Source: CBDDFN01 sp965227065
Lineage (GTDB): Bacteria; Pseudomonadota; Alphaproteobacteria; SPJN01
NCBI GenBank assembly: GCA_965227065.1
Contig: CBDDFN010000020.1
Coordinates: 1-64,000 of the forward strand
Direction of reading: 5' to 3'
Length of the DNA: 64,000 nt
The notes under the pieces are model-generated. The model worked only from the letters and a program-made list of their open reading frames with translations, did not search any database and was not told the DNA's origin. A program made the translations under genes and the position numbers. Every line of letters begins with the position of its first letter. Position 1 is the stretch's first letter. Shown here piece after piece: positions 1 through 9,436 of the stretch.

Positions 1-104
1 TTTTCAGTTGCGGGCCAGCCCCTTCAGGCGTATTCACCGCCGCGTTGACAGAGCCGCGCGAGGGCGCGCCGGACAGACTGTCACCGTGTGGAGCCCCCGC
101 TTCG

Positions 105-584
105 ATGGCGCAAGGCGTCAGTGTTCGCGCAGCGACGATTTCAGACCTTCCCGCCCTGATGCAGCTGGAGACCCGGTTTCCGTCTGGCGACCGGATTTCC
201 GTGCGCAGCTGGCGACGTTTCCTGTCTCGTGAAGGGTGTGTGCAGGTGGCCGCATCCGATGCGGGCGTTAGGGGCGCGGCTGTCGTGCTGATCCGAAAAG
301 GCGCAAAAGCCGCTCGGCTTTACTCCCTTGCGGTTGACGAACGCGCTCAGGGCCAAGGCGTGGGGCGCAGGCTTGTCGAAGCTGTGTTGGCCTATGCCGC
401 AAAAGCGGGCTGCGCTCGACTGTCCCTGGAAGTCCGACCTGACAACCCTGCGGCTCACGCGCTTTATCGCAAATGCGGCTTTGTCGAAGCCGGGACCAAA
501 CCCGGCCATTACGCAGATGGAACGGCTGCGGTGGTCATGAACAGAGCAGTGCCTGAAGGGCCTGCGGAGACTTTTGAACAATGA
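105..584 (+). CDS. GNAT-family N-acetyltransferase (RimI-like)
   Basis: Probable acetyl-CoA-dependent N-acetyltransferase of about 159 residues. The acetyl-CoA binding signature is visible as RAQGQGVGRRL near residues 80-91 (the Q-x-x-G-x-G loop), followed by LSLEVRPDNPAAHALYRKCGF, here split as LEVRPDNPAA and LYRKCGF, the typical RimI-type end of the fold. I prefer the ATG at 105 because conserved sequence (VSVRAATISDLPAL) begins right after it; a TTG at 45 would add 20 unconserved residues. The stop overlaps the next gene's ATG (ATGA at 581-584), so the two are translationally coupled. Pairing of a GNAT protein with a RimK-like ligase is common in proteobacteria, and the pair may modify the same peptide or protein. 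The substrate is unknown. Confidence 0.8.
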   Translation: MAQGVSVRAATISDLPALMQLETRFPSGDRISVRSWRRFLSREGCVQVAASDAGVRGAAVVLIRKGAKAARLYSLAVDERAQGQGVGRRLVEAVLAYAAKAGCARLSLEVRPDNPAAHALYRKCGFVEAGTKPGHYADGTAAVVMNRAVPEGPAETFEQ

Positions 585-2107
585 CGGACTGGCTGATCCT
601 GGTCGAAAGCGATTCCGACCTCAAACAGACAGAGACCCCGCACAAGTAATGCGGGTGTCAGACTATCTGGCGAACCCGACCCTGTTTGCGGGACGGCGCC
701 CCTATGTCATCAATCTGGCGCGCTCCTATGCCTATCAGGGCGCGGGGTATTACGCCGCGCTGCTGGCTGAGGCGCGCGGTCACCGGGTGAGCCCGACCGT
801 GCAGACCATGGTCGAGCTGTCGCGCAAGGATCTGTACGCCCATGCCTTGCCGGACCTGAACGCCCGGCTCGCCGATACGCTGGCCAAGGGTGTCGCGCCT
901 GCTGAAACGGTGTTCATCGCCTTCTCCAAGACCGCCCAGACCGGCTATGAGCGTCTGGCGCGCGAGGTCAGCGACTGGTTCCGCACGCCCGCGCTCGAGC
1001 TTGAGATCAGTCTGGAGCGCACGCCGCGCATCACCCGGATTCGTCCGGTTTCGCTAAACAGGATGAGCGCGGAGCAGCGCGCCTTCTTTCTGGATGCGCT
1101 GGGGAGCTATACCCGCACCACCGTGCGCAACCCCAAAGCCAGGGCGCCCGCCAAATGGTCGCTCGCCGTGCTGGTCGACCCCCATGAGCACACGCCTCCG
1201 TCCCAGCCTTCGGACATCAATCGTCTGATTGATGTGGCGGCAAGATGGGCGTGGATGTGGAAGTGCTCGACACCAATGACCTGCCGAGCCTCACCGAGTT
1301 TGACGCCCTCTTCATCCGGGCGACCACTTCGATCGACAATATCACCTATCGTTTCGCCCGCCGCGCCGATCAGGAAGGCATGCCGGTCATCGATGATCCC
1401 GTGTCCATGATCCGGTGCACCAACAAGGTCTATCTCAAGGAATTGCTGGAAAAGGCGGGCGTGCCGATCCGCCCACCGAAGTCATCGACAAGAAGTCCGA
1501 TCTCAAGAAAGTGTTCGAGCGGCTGGGCGCGCCGGTGATCCTGAAAACGCCGGATGGCTCGTTCGGGCTCGACATGGTCAAGGCGCAAACATTGGAAGAG
1601 CTCCAGGCGGGCGCGAAACGTCTGTTTTCCGAGACCGCGCTCCTGATCGCCCAGGGTTTTGTGCCCACCAGCTTTGACTGGCGCATCGGCGTGCTGGGCG
1701 GCAAGCCTTTGTTCGCCTGCCGATATGGCATGGCGAAGGGGCATTGGCAGATCGTCAAGCATGGCGAGAACGGCAAGATGACCGCCGGGCGCACCTCCAC
1801 CCTCGCCATCGAGGAGGCGCCGCAAGAGGTGGTGGAGACCGCTGCGCGAGCCGCGCGCCTGATCGGAGACGGGCTATACGGGGTGGATCTCAAACAGACC
1901 GAGGCGGGCGTCATGGTCATGGAGATCAACGACAACCCCAATCTCGAACACTCCGTCGAGGGCGCTGTGCTCAAGGATGCGCTGTGGAAAGCGATCGTGG
2001 ACTGGTTCTCGACCCGGCTTGAAAAGCGTTTGTCCGCAGGACGCTGGATGCAAAAGGGCCGCGCTCGGCGCGGCCCTCTCTTTACTCAATCGAATTCAAA
2101 TTATTGA
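581..2107 (+). pseudogene. RimK-family ATP-grasp ligase, broken by at least three frameshifts
   Basis: Remnant or mis-sequenced gene for a RimK-like ATP-dependent amino-acid ligase of about 500 residues. The frame opened at ATG 581 (MTDWLILVESDSDLK) ends in TAA at 647. It resumes one base out of phase (VMRVSDYLANPTLFAGRR, from 649), shifts again near 1241 (into MGVDVEVLDTNDLPSL) and again near 1470 (VPI into PPTEVIDKK). Each is explained by one missing base in a short G, A or C run. Domains across the frames are the RimK N-terminal segment (YVINLARSYAYQGAGYY) and an ATP-grasp domain with VILKTPDGSFGLDM, DWRIGVLGGKP and the metal-binding EINDNPNLEHS. The final frame runs through a perfect terminator hairpin, so the original stop was probably near 2050. 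Sequencing error and true decay cannot be separated here. Confidence 0.75.
2055..2077. terminator. Intrinsic terminator hairpin between convergent genes
   Basis: Ten-base perfect arms AGGGCCGCGC and GCGCGGCCCT enclose a 3-base loop and are followed by a pyrimidine-rich CTCTTTA. The hairpin sits between the converging RimK-like and gamma-glutamyltranspeptidase genes. The open frame of the RimK-like gene currently reads through it, which argues that the gene's real stop lay upstream. Confidence 0.7.
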
Positions 2108-4058
2108 GGGCTTACGGTTCGCTGAGTAATCTGTACCTCATAGTAAACCCAAGGGTCGTTACGTTCTGCCCGGCAACGAACTAGAGCAGTATGCTCTCCT
2201 TGATCAGTGTAATTGAATTCACCGCAGCCTGTGATTCCTGCCTCGCCCATGATGGTGGCGATTTGAGAATAGCTGTCATCACTCTCAGTGTGCCATTGGT
2301 GGCTATCAGTCGATGGATGGGGCTGCTCCACCGTGCCGTCCCGGCGCGGATCGGCGGCGCCGATCAGCGTGCCGTCTTCCAGCTCGCGCACGATATGGAT
2401 GCCGGAGTTTTCCCCGCGTCCGCCCTGGATCGTGAAGCCGCGATCGCGCAGCTCGGCCATGAGGGCTTCATCAAAGCCTTCCTCGATATTCACCGTGTCG
2501 CCACGCGCGACCACATTGGGCAGGGCGGCGGCGTCTTGCGGGCTCAAGCTCCAATCGAGCATGCCCACAAGGGATTTGGCGGTGTAGGCGATGATGGAGT
2601 TGCCGCCCGGTGAACCGGTGGCCAGTTCAAAGCCGCCATCGGCATTGAGCACGATGGTCGGGGACATGGACGAGCGCGGACGCTTGCCCGGCTGCACGGC
2701 GTTGGGCAGCAGGCGGCCCTCTTCATCGCGGGCGATGAAGGAGAAGTCGGTGAGCTGGTTGTTGAGGAAGAAGCCGCCGACCATGCGGCCCGACCCGAAC
2801 GGGCTTTCCACGGTGGTGGTCATGGAGACCACGTCGCCATCCGCATCCATGACCACGAAATGGCTGGTGCCCGGACGGTCATCGGTGGCGTCCTCTGGAC
2901 GGTCTTCGGCGCCCGGCGGTGTACCGTGGCTGATCTCGGGAATGGCCTGAGCCGGATTGATCAGCTCGGCGCGCGTGGCGAGGTAATCGCGATCCAGAAG
3001 ACCTTCGACCGGCACGTCCACAAAGTCGGCATCGCCCACATAATGGTCGCGGTCGGCATAGGCGAGGCGGCTGGCCTCGATGAACAGCGCCCAGCCTTCA
3101 GCAGTATCAGGGCCGTGCGCGCTCATGTCGAAGCTTTCCAGCATGCCCATGATGGCGCCCACGGCGATGCCGCCGGAGGCGGGCGGCGGAGCCGAGCAGA
3201 TCTGGTAGCCGCGATAGGGCGAGCACAAGGCGCTGACCTTCACAGGCTCGTATGTGGCGAGGTCGTCTTCGGTGAGATAACCCGGACGGGGGCTTCATTG
3301 ACCGCAGCGACGATGGCGCGGGCAAGGTCGCCTTCATAGAAATTGCGCCAGTCCTGAGCGATCAGGCGCAGGCTGTCGGCGTAGTCGGGATTGGTCAGCA
3401 CATGTCCGACCGGCCAGGCTTCACCGTTCTCGTCAAAAAGATACCCGGCGGCGCGCCCGTTTTCTTCCATATCGGTGAAACCGGCCATGCGCTGGGAAAT
3501 GTTGCTCAGGCGCGGGGCGACTTCAAAACCGTTATCTGCAAGATCAATGGCGAAGTTGAAATTGTCCGCCCAGTCGAGCTGGCCATGTTCGTCATGGGCC
3601 ATGTGCAGCATGGCGATGGCGCCGGGCGCGCCCGTGGACAGTCCCGACCGCCAGGCTTCCACATAAGGATAGGGCTGGCCGGTCTCAGGGTTGATGAACA
3701 GGTCCTCGTCCGCGCTCATCGGCGCGCGTTCCCGTCCATTGTAAACGTTCACCTCTCCCGACGAGGCGTCGTAATGCACCATGAAGGCGCCGCCGCCAAT
3801 GCCGGAGCTTTGCGGCTCCACAAGGCTCAGCACGGTCTGGATCGCAATGGCGGCGTCCACGGCGTCACCCCCGGCTTGAAGAGCGGCGATGCCCGCTTCC
3901 ACAGCATCGGGGTTCGCCGCGGCGACCATGCCGCCTACGGGCGCCTGGCTTTCAGACGGTTGCGTCGGGGCCGGGGCGGGCGTCTGCGTCTCAGACGGGG
4001 CGTTGCATCCGGCAAGCGCGAGAGCAGAAGCGGCGCTGAGCAGGGCGATACGGGTCAT
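2101..4058 (-). pseudogene. ggt: Gamma-glutamyltranspeptidase lipoprotein, one frameshift
   Basis: Gamma-glutamyltransferase/hydrolase acting on glutathione and gamma-glutamyl peptides outside the cytoplasm. The 5' part (4058 to about 3245) starts after an AAGGA site and has a lipoprotein signal (LALAGC), GGDAVDAAIA and NGRERAP. The 3' part (from about 3290 to 2101) has APPPASGG, the processing-site nucleophile threonine in GTSHFVVMD, SMTTTVESPFGSG and SSMSPTI. The frames join around 3290, where restoring one G (CGGGT to CGGGGT) gives VRGYLTEDDLATYEPVK, the usual family sequence. Total length is one base short of a whole codon number, consistent with a single deletion. The LysR gene upstream is 44 bases away on the same strand and may be cotranscribed. 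Family assignment is firm; whether the break is real is not known. Confidence 0.85.
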
Positions 4059-4102
4059 GCTATCCTTTCACAGCCTTGAAAGGCCGGTTCACGACTGGGC
4101 CA

Positions 4103-5053
4103 TTACAGGCCGGGAGTTTCAAACGGACGGGCCTCGTCCATCAAGAAATCTTTCAACTGGCGTGCAGCGTTGTGTAGCGCGCGGCCTTCAGGCCACAGCA
4201 AATGATACCCCCAGCCAAGTGGGGTCACGCCTGCGCCGATCAAGAAAACAAGTCGGCCTGACTGGATGTCGGGCTCGGCCAGGCTGCGCCGGGCCAGTGC
4301 AAGGCCGCGCTGGTGCGCGGCGGCTTCCAGGACATGGTCATGGCGGTTGTAGCGGTCTCCGCTCAACGTGTCCTGACGGCGCACGCCGCGCTGTTCAAGC
4401 CATTGCGCCCAGCTGGGCCCGACCGGTTCGCCGCCGGTGCGTTCATGGTGGACGAGGGGCAGGGCTTCGACGGCGGCGCGCCAGTTCACCCGCTCCACAT
4501 CAGGGTGCAACAATTGTGGTGCGACTGCCGGGGTGAGGCTTTCGCTGAGCAATTCCACGGTTTGCACGCCCTGAGGCGGGGCGGGCGAAAAGCGGATTTC
4601 GATATCCAGCTGGAACCGGTGCAGGCTTTGTGGAGCTGGATCGGTGACCAGTTGGACGCGGTATTCAGGATGGTCAGCCTCAAACGCATTGATGCGCGAT
4701 GACAGCCAGCGGGCGGCAAACGCGCCCGGCGCCCCCAGGCGGATCAGTCCTGGATCCTGATGCGCGCTAAGCCGGATGCTGGCTTCACGCAGGCGCTGAA
4801 AGGCGTCATGGACCATCTCCGCCGTCGCCCGGCCCTGGGCGGTCAGAGCGAGTCCGCGCCCGGCGCGCACGGTCAGCTTGGCGCCGATCAACTCTTCCAG
4901 CAGACGCACTTGTTGCGAGACGGCGCCGCTCGTCACGCCCAGCTCGGCGGCGGCCCGGGTCACGCTTCCGTGACGGGCCACGCACTCAAATGTCCGCAAG
5001 GCATTGAGAGGCAAGGAGGAAGCGGTCTCGTTGGTTAGTTTTTCTAAATCCAT
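4103..5053 (-). CDS. LysR-family transcriptional regulator (GcvA-like)
   Basis: DNA-binding regulator with an N-terminal winged helix-turn-helix (LNALRTFECVARHGSVTRAA, then LGVTSGAVSQQVRLLEE) and a C-terminal substrate-binding domain opening at IRLGAPGAFAARWL. The wording of the HTH resembles the GcvA/AmpR branch. I chose the ATG at 5053, close to the conserved start SSLPLNALRTF; upstream in-frame starts at 5119 and 5131 would add about 22-26 residues of unconserved sequence. The gene diverges from a TonB-dependent receptor (start 5229) and lies upstream of gamma-glutamyltranspeptidase, so either could be its target. The effector cannot be read from the sequence. Confidence 0.85.
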   Translation of the reverse strand: MDLEKLTNETASSLPLNALRTFECVARHGSVTRAAAELGVTSGAVSQQVRLLEELIGAKLTVRAGRGLALTAQGRATAEMVHDAFQRLREASIRLSAHQDPGLIRLGAPGAFAARWLSSRINAFEADHPEYRVQLVTDPAPQSLHRFQLDIEIRFSPAPPQGVQTVELLSESLTPAVAPQLLHPDVERVNWRAAVEALPLVHHERTGGEPVGPSWAQWLEQRGVRRQDTLSGDRYNRHDHVLEAAAHQRGLALARRSLAEPDIQSGRLVFLIGAGVTPLGWGYHLLWPEGRALHNAARQLKDFLMDEARPFETPGL

Positions 5054-5228
5054 ATTGAGGGCTTCTGAATTGTGTTGCTTCGCTACATCCGTCAGCTTCA
5101 CGCTCGACTCTAGCGTCATAAAAGGACCCAAGCCTTCAAAAGCAGGGTAATTTTTTATGACTCAGAGTGAGCGTGCAAAGAGGGGTGCACTTGGTTCTGT
5201 GTCTTTTCAGCAAATGGGGTGTGACACA

Positions 5229-7649
5229 ATGAAGAAACTATTAGGCGCCGTTTCCTTAGCTGCACTGACGGCTGCGACGGCTTATGCGCAATCGGCGGAC
5301 AATGATGACGTCATTGTCGTGGTCGGGACCCGGTCCGAAGGCCGGACCGCGCTTGAAACCACCGCGCCTGTCGACGTGGTGGATGTCAGCGCGCTTGAAA
5401 ATACCGGGATCACCGAACTGAATGCGGCGCTGGCGTACACGCTGCCCTCATTCAACTTCCCGAGCCCGTCCATCACTGACGGTACGGACCATGTCCGGCC
5501 CGCCACATTGCGCGGCCTTGGGCCGGACCAGACGCTTGTGCTGGTCAATTCCCGCCGTCGTCATTCCTCCGCGCTCGTCAATCTGGGCGGCTCGGTCGGC
5601 CGCGGTTCGGCGGCCGTGGACCTGAACACCATTCCGACCGCTGCGATCGGTCAGGTGCAGGTGCTGCGCGATGGCGCGTCGGCGCAATATGGTTCGGACG
5701 CCATCGCAGGCGTGATCGATGTCCAGCTGCGCGAAGCGAGCGAGGGCGGTCAGGTCAGCGCGACCTATGGCCAGTATGCGACTGATATTCCGCTGACCAC
5801 GGGCGAGCGCTCGGCCAGTGATGGCGACACGCTCAACCTGTCCGGCTGGGTGGGTCTGCCGCTGGGGCGCGACGGTTTTCTGACCTTGTCGGCCGAGTAT
5901 CTGGATCGCGAACCCACCAACCGCGCGGGTCCCGATCCGCGTCAGCAATATCCCAGCCTGCCCGGCGGGGGACTGGATCCGCGTGAGCTGACCTTTGATC
6001 GCATCAATCACCGGTTCGGTCTGGCCGAAGCGGAGGCTTTCTCCTTCTTCGCCAATGCAGGCCTGCCCCTGAACGCCACCACCGAACTTTATGGCTGGGC
6101 GGGATATCAGACCCGGGAAGGCGAGGCTGCCGGCTTTTATCGCCGCGCTCAGGACAGCCGCAATGTCCTTGCGATTTATCCTGACGGGTTCCTGCCGCTC
6201 ATTACGACCGATATCGAGGACTTCTCCGCGGTCGGCGGCGCACGCGGCGTCATTGGCGGCTGGGACTGGGATGCGTCCCTGGGCTATGGCCGCAACGAGC
6301 TGGGTTATGGCGTGGAGAATTCGCTGAACACCTCGCTCGGCGCGTCGAGCCCCACCTCCTTTGATGCGGGCGCCCTGATCTATGACCAGATCACGGCCAA
6401 TCTCGATTTCGTCCGCTCCTATGAAGTAGATGGTCTGGCGGGCCCGCTTTCGGTCGCCTTCGGCGCCGAATACCGGCTTGAGGGCTATGAAATCCAGGCG
6501 GGCGAGGAAGCCAGCTATATCACGGGGGATCCGTCCTTCGCCGGCGGCAGCCAGGTCTTCCCGGGCTTCCAGCCGAGCAATGAAGTTGACGAGGACCGGG
6601 ACTCCATCGGCGTCTATCTCGATCTTGAAGCCGATGTCACCGACCGGCTCCTGCTGACCGGCGCGGTGCGAGCGGAAAGCTATTCCGATTTCGGTGAAAC
6701 CGTGACCGGCCGTGTGTCCGCGCGCTATGAGCTGACCCCGTCGCTGGCTCTGCGTGGCGCTGTTTCCAACGGCTTCCGGGCCCCGTCGCTGCAGCAAGCC
6801 TATTTCACCTCGACCTCGACGGTCTTTGTGGGAACGCCGCCGACCCCGGTGGAAGTTGGGACCTTCCCTGCTGACAGTCCGGTCGCTGCGGCGCTGGGCG
6901 GTGAACCGCTCGATGCCGAGGAGTCCGTGAACTATTCGGGCGGCCTTGTCTTCACCCAGGGTGCGTTCAGCCTCACCGTGGATGCCTACGCGATCGATAT
7001 CGACAACCGGATCGTGTTGTCTGAAAACCTGTCGGGTTCGACAGTGGAGACCCTGTTGCAGGCTGCGGGCGTGACCGGCGTGAGCCGCGCGCGCTTCTTC
7101 ATCAACGGCGTTGAAACCGAAACCCGGGGCGTCGATATCGTGGCCACCTATGGCGTGGGCACCGACAGCTATGGGGATTTCGATTTCACGCTGGGCTATA
7201 ACCGCAATGACACCGACGTCACCCAGGCGCCCAGCTCTGAAGTCCTGCCGGGCGTGACCCTATTCGCGCGTCGTGAGATCGCCCGCTTCGAGGAAGGTCA
7301 GCCCGACGACAAGCTGATTGCGTCGATGACCTGGAGTCGCGGCGCCTTTGGCGGCGTGCTGCGCGCCACCCGGTTCGGCGAAACTGTGGACCCGGGTTCC
7401 GCCGCAGACGGTTCGGGCGATGAGGTGCTCGATCCCAAGATCATCGTGGATGCGGAATTCTCCGCCGATGTGGCGGAGGGGCTGACCGTGTCCTTCGGCG
7501 CCAACAATCTGTTTGACGAGTATCCGGACGCCACATCCGAAGACCCGAACCTGGCGGGGACGTTCTCGGACATCTTCCCGTTCTCGGGCTTCAGCCCGTT
7601 CGGTTTTTCCGGACGCTATGTCTACGGTCGCCTCCGCTACACCTGGTAA
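5229..7649 (+). CDS. TonB-dependent outer membrane receptor
   Basis: Outer membrane active-transport receptor of 806 residues. A signal peptide ends at ATAYAQ, followed by an N-terminal region with a TonB-box-like DDVIVVVGTR, a plug domain (TLRGLGPDQTLVLVNSRRRH, then VQVLRDGASAQYGSDAIAG) and a long beta-barrel ending in FSGRYVYGRLRYTW with the terminal aromatic residue. Start ATG 5229 is preceded by GGGGTG about 7 bases upstream; the earlier in-frame start at 5157 adds residues without signal character. The plug wording is that of receptors often annotated as siderophore or vitamin receptors, but the ligand is not readable. Divergent from the LysR gene and closed by a strong terminator, so it is probably monocistronic. 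Confidence 0.9.
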   Translation: MKKLLGAVSLAALTAATAYAQSADNDDVIVVVGTRSEGRTALETTAPVDVVDVSALENTGITELNAALAYTLPSFNFPSPSITDGTDHVRPATLRGLGPDQTLVLVNSRRRHSSALVNLGGSVGRGSAAVDLNTIPTAAIGQVQVLRDGASAQYGSDAIAGVIDVQLREASEGGQVSATYGQYATDIPLTTGERSASDGDTLNLSGWVGLPLGRDGFLTLSAEYLDREPTNRAGPDPRQQYPSLPGGGLDPRELTFDRINHRFGLAEAEAFSFFANAGLPLNATTELYGWAGYQTREGEAAGFYRRAQDSRNVLAIYPDGFLPLITTDIEDFSAVGGARGVIGGWDWDASLGYGRNELGYGVENSLNTSLGASSPTSFDAGALIYDQITANLDFVRSYEVDGLAGPLSVAFGAEYRLEGYEIQAGEEASYITGDPSFAGGSQVFPGFQPSNEVDEDRDSIGVYLDLEADVTDRLLLTGAVRAESYSDFGETVTGRVSARYELTPSLALRGAVSNGFRAPSLQQAYFTSTSTVFVGTPPTPVEVGTFPADSPVAAALGGEPLDAEESVNYSGGLVFTQGAFSLTVDAYAIDIDNRIVLSENLSGSTVETLLQAAGVTGVSRARFFINGVETETRGVDIVATYGVGTDSYGDFDFTLGYNRNDTDVTQAPSSEVLPGVTLFARREIARFEEGQPDDKLIASMTWSRGAFGGVLRATRFGETVDPGSAADGSGDEVLDPKIIVDAEFSADVAEGLTVSFGANNLFDEYPDATSEDPNLAGTFSDIFPFSGFSPFGFSGRYVYGRLRYTW

Positions 7650-7670
7650 GCTGATGCGCCTGTGAACACA

Positions 7671-7707
7671 GACCCCCGCCGGAGCGCTCCGGCGGGGGTC
7701 GTTTTTT
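7671..7707 (+). terminator. Strong rho-independent terminator
   Basis: Fifteen-base perfect arms, GACCCCCGCCGGAGC and GCTCCGGCGGGGGTC, are followed by G and a run of six T residues. It lies 22 bases after the TonB receptor stop. Confidence 0.92.
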
Positions 7708-7754
7708 GTCTGGAGCCGATTACTCTGCACGGCACCCTATGTAAGGAGTGCGCC

Positions 7755-8735
7755 ATGATCGGTCCCGGACCCAATAATGACATCACTGATATTGCGGGCC
7801 TCAGCGTGGGCCAGGTCGAGGATGAAGCTGTGCGCACCGGGGTGACGGTTGTGGTGTGCGAGGAGGCCGCCATCGCCAGTGTCGACGTGGCGGGCGGGGG
7901 TCCGGGCACGCGGGAAACCGATGCTTTGGCCTCTGGTCGATTGGTGGAGCGGGTGGATGCGATCTGCCTGTCGGGCGGATCGGCTTTTGGTCTGGCGGCG
8001 GCCGATGGCGTCTCGTCAGAGCTGTGCAAGGACGGGCGCGGCTTCGCCTTGTTTCCTGCGCCGGGTGTGCCGCCAACGCCCATTGTGCCAGGCGCCATTC
8101 TGTATGATCTCGCCAATGGCGGGGACAAGGACTGGAGCAATGCGCCGCCCTATGCAGCGTTGGGCGCGGCGGCCTATCGCAAGGCCGGCGAACCATTGCG
8201 CCTGGGCAAGGCCGGTGCGGGATATGGCGCCCAGGCTGGCGCGCATCCGGGCGGCACGGGCTCGGCCAGCATCGTCACCGAAGAGGGGATCACCGTGGCC
8301 GCGCTTGCCTGCGTGAACTGTTTTGGATCGGTCTACATGCCCGGCAGCGATGCGTTCTGGGCGTGGCCGTATGAAATCGATGCCGAGTTCGGCGGCGCGC
8401 GCCCCGCACCGGACTATCAGATGATTCCGGGGGATTGGGGCGATGCGAAGCTGGATGGGCGCCCGCTTGGAAACACGACGATCGCAGTCGTCGCGACAGA
8501 TGCGGTGTTGAGCAAAAGTCAGGCGCAACGTCTGGCTGTCATGGCTCAGGACGGATTGGCGCGCGCCATCCGGCCTATACATGCGCCCTTTGACGGCGAT
8601 GTGGTGTTTGCTTTGGCCACGGGAAACCATGTGTTGGCCGAGCCGTCCGCTTACGCTTTGACGCGGCTTGGAAATCACGCTGCAGATTGCTTAACGCGTT
8701 CAATCGCCCGTGCCGTGCATGCGGCACGACCTTGA
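7755..8735 (+). CDS. P1/S58-family (DmpA-type) self-processing aminopeptidase
   Basis: Peptidase of the DmpA/BapA N-terminal-nucleophile family, 326 residues. It begins at an ATG preceded by AAGGAG with proper spacing. Family signatures are DITDIAGLSVGQVED near the start, LSGGSAFGLAAADGV in the first third, and LGNTTIAVVATDA around residue 240, where the second chain of these autoprocessed enzymes starts at the nucleophile (Ser or Thr; here a Thr). There is no signal peptide, so it is likely cytoplasmic. The family cleaves N-terminal residues, including D- or beta-amino acids in some members. It stands alone after a terminator. Substrate specificity cannot be predicted. Confidence 0.85.
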   Translation: MIGPGPNNDITDIAGLSVGQVEDEAVRTGVTVVVCEEAAIASVDVAGGGPGTRETDALASGRLVERVDAICLSGGSAFGLAAADGVSSELCKDGRGFALFPAPGVPPTPIVPGAILYDLANGGDKDWSNAPPYAALGAAAYRKAGEPLRLGKAGAGYGAQAGAHPGGTGSASIVTEEGITVAALACVNCFGSVYMPGSDAFWAWPYEIDAEFGGARPAPDYQMIPGDWGDAKLDGRPLGNTTIAVVATDAVLSKSQAQRLAVMAQDGLARAIRPIHAPFDGDVVFALATGNHVLAEPSAYALTRLGNHAADCLTRSIARAVHAARP

Positions 8736-8907
8736 CGAATGCGACAATAACTCCCGATATAAAAATGCATAATTATAAGCACATGATATTGTTGATGAAT
8801 ATGTGTATTTCTCCCGGCAGGGGAACACTCGATTAAGAGGTCATTCACGGCTTAACCTGCAGACATCCCCATGAACGAGTTCACTATACTTGTGTTGGGG
8901 TATGAGA

Positions 8908-9411
8908 ATGATCCGCATTTTAAGTGCAGTCGGCCTGTCCGTTCTGCTCACCAGCGCGGCCTCCGCGCAAACCACCGAGCGCGACCTTGCGGTTGTCGGT
9001 CGGGCGCTGAGCTTCCTTGAAGGCGCGTCCGGTTCCGACCGCACGGTGGCGATTGTGTTTGATCCGGCCAGTGCGGCGGAAGCTGAAGCCCTGAACGCCG
9101 CCATGGCGGGCGGGCTCAGCGCGGGTCGCGTCACCCTGAATGGTCAGCTGGTCCCGCTGGGCCAGTCGGTCAGCGGCGTAGACGCAGCAGTCTTCCTGGG
9201 CGGTGCGGCGACCGACGCTGGCGCGGTTCAGGCCGCGACTTCCGCAGGCGTGATGACCGTGTCCACGGACATGACCTGTGTTCAGGCCGGCAATTGCGTC
9301 ATGGGCGTGCAGAGCGAGCCCTCCGTTCGCATCGTCGTGAACGGCGCCGCCGCCAGCTCGGCCTCGGTCAGCTTCTCCACTGCTTTCGCCATGATGGTCG
9401 AAGAAATCTAA
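8908..9411 (+). CDS. YfiR-like (DUF4154) periplasmic protein
   Basis: Small secreted protein of about 167 residues with a signal peptide ending at AASAQ. The C-terminal half matches the YfiR/DUF4154 layout: a strand GVMTVSTDMTC, a short cysteine loop (CVQAGNC), then VRIVVNGAAASSASVSFSTAF, the repeated small-residue helix that closes this family. In Pseudomonas, YfiR is a periplasmic repressor of the membrane protein YfiN and is sequestered by the outer membrane protein YfiB. Here it is 25 bases upstream of a TonB receptor and shares an apparent operon with a chemoreceptor. Of two nearby ATGs (8902, 8908) I chose 8908 for its spacing to GGGG. The family call is from pattern recognition and is moderately sure. 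Confidence 0.6.
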   Translation: MIRILSAVGLSVLLTSAASAQTTERDLAVVGRALSFLEGASGSDRTVAIVFDPASAAEAEALNAAMAGGLSAGRVTLNGQLVPLGQSVSGVDAAVFLGGAATDAGAVQAATSAGVMTVSTDMTCVQAGNCVMGVQSEPSVRIVVNGAAASSASVSFSTAFAMMVEEI

Positions 9412-9436
9412 CGCTGCCTCGGAAGGATTCGAGACG

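Noticed and set aside
1..104. A gene end at the left edge of the window
   Set aside because: No conserved protein sequence could be read in any frame in the first 100 bases.
5448..6797. 449-codon open frame on the minus strand inside the TonB receptor gene
   Set aside because: It is antisense to a clearly conserved receptor, has no recognisable domain or ribosome site, and is the usual product of codon bias in GC-rich DNA.
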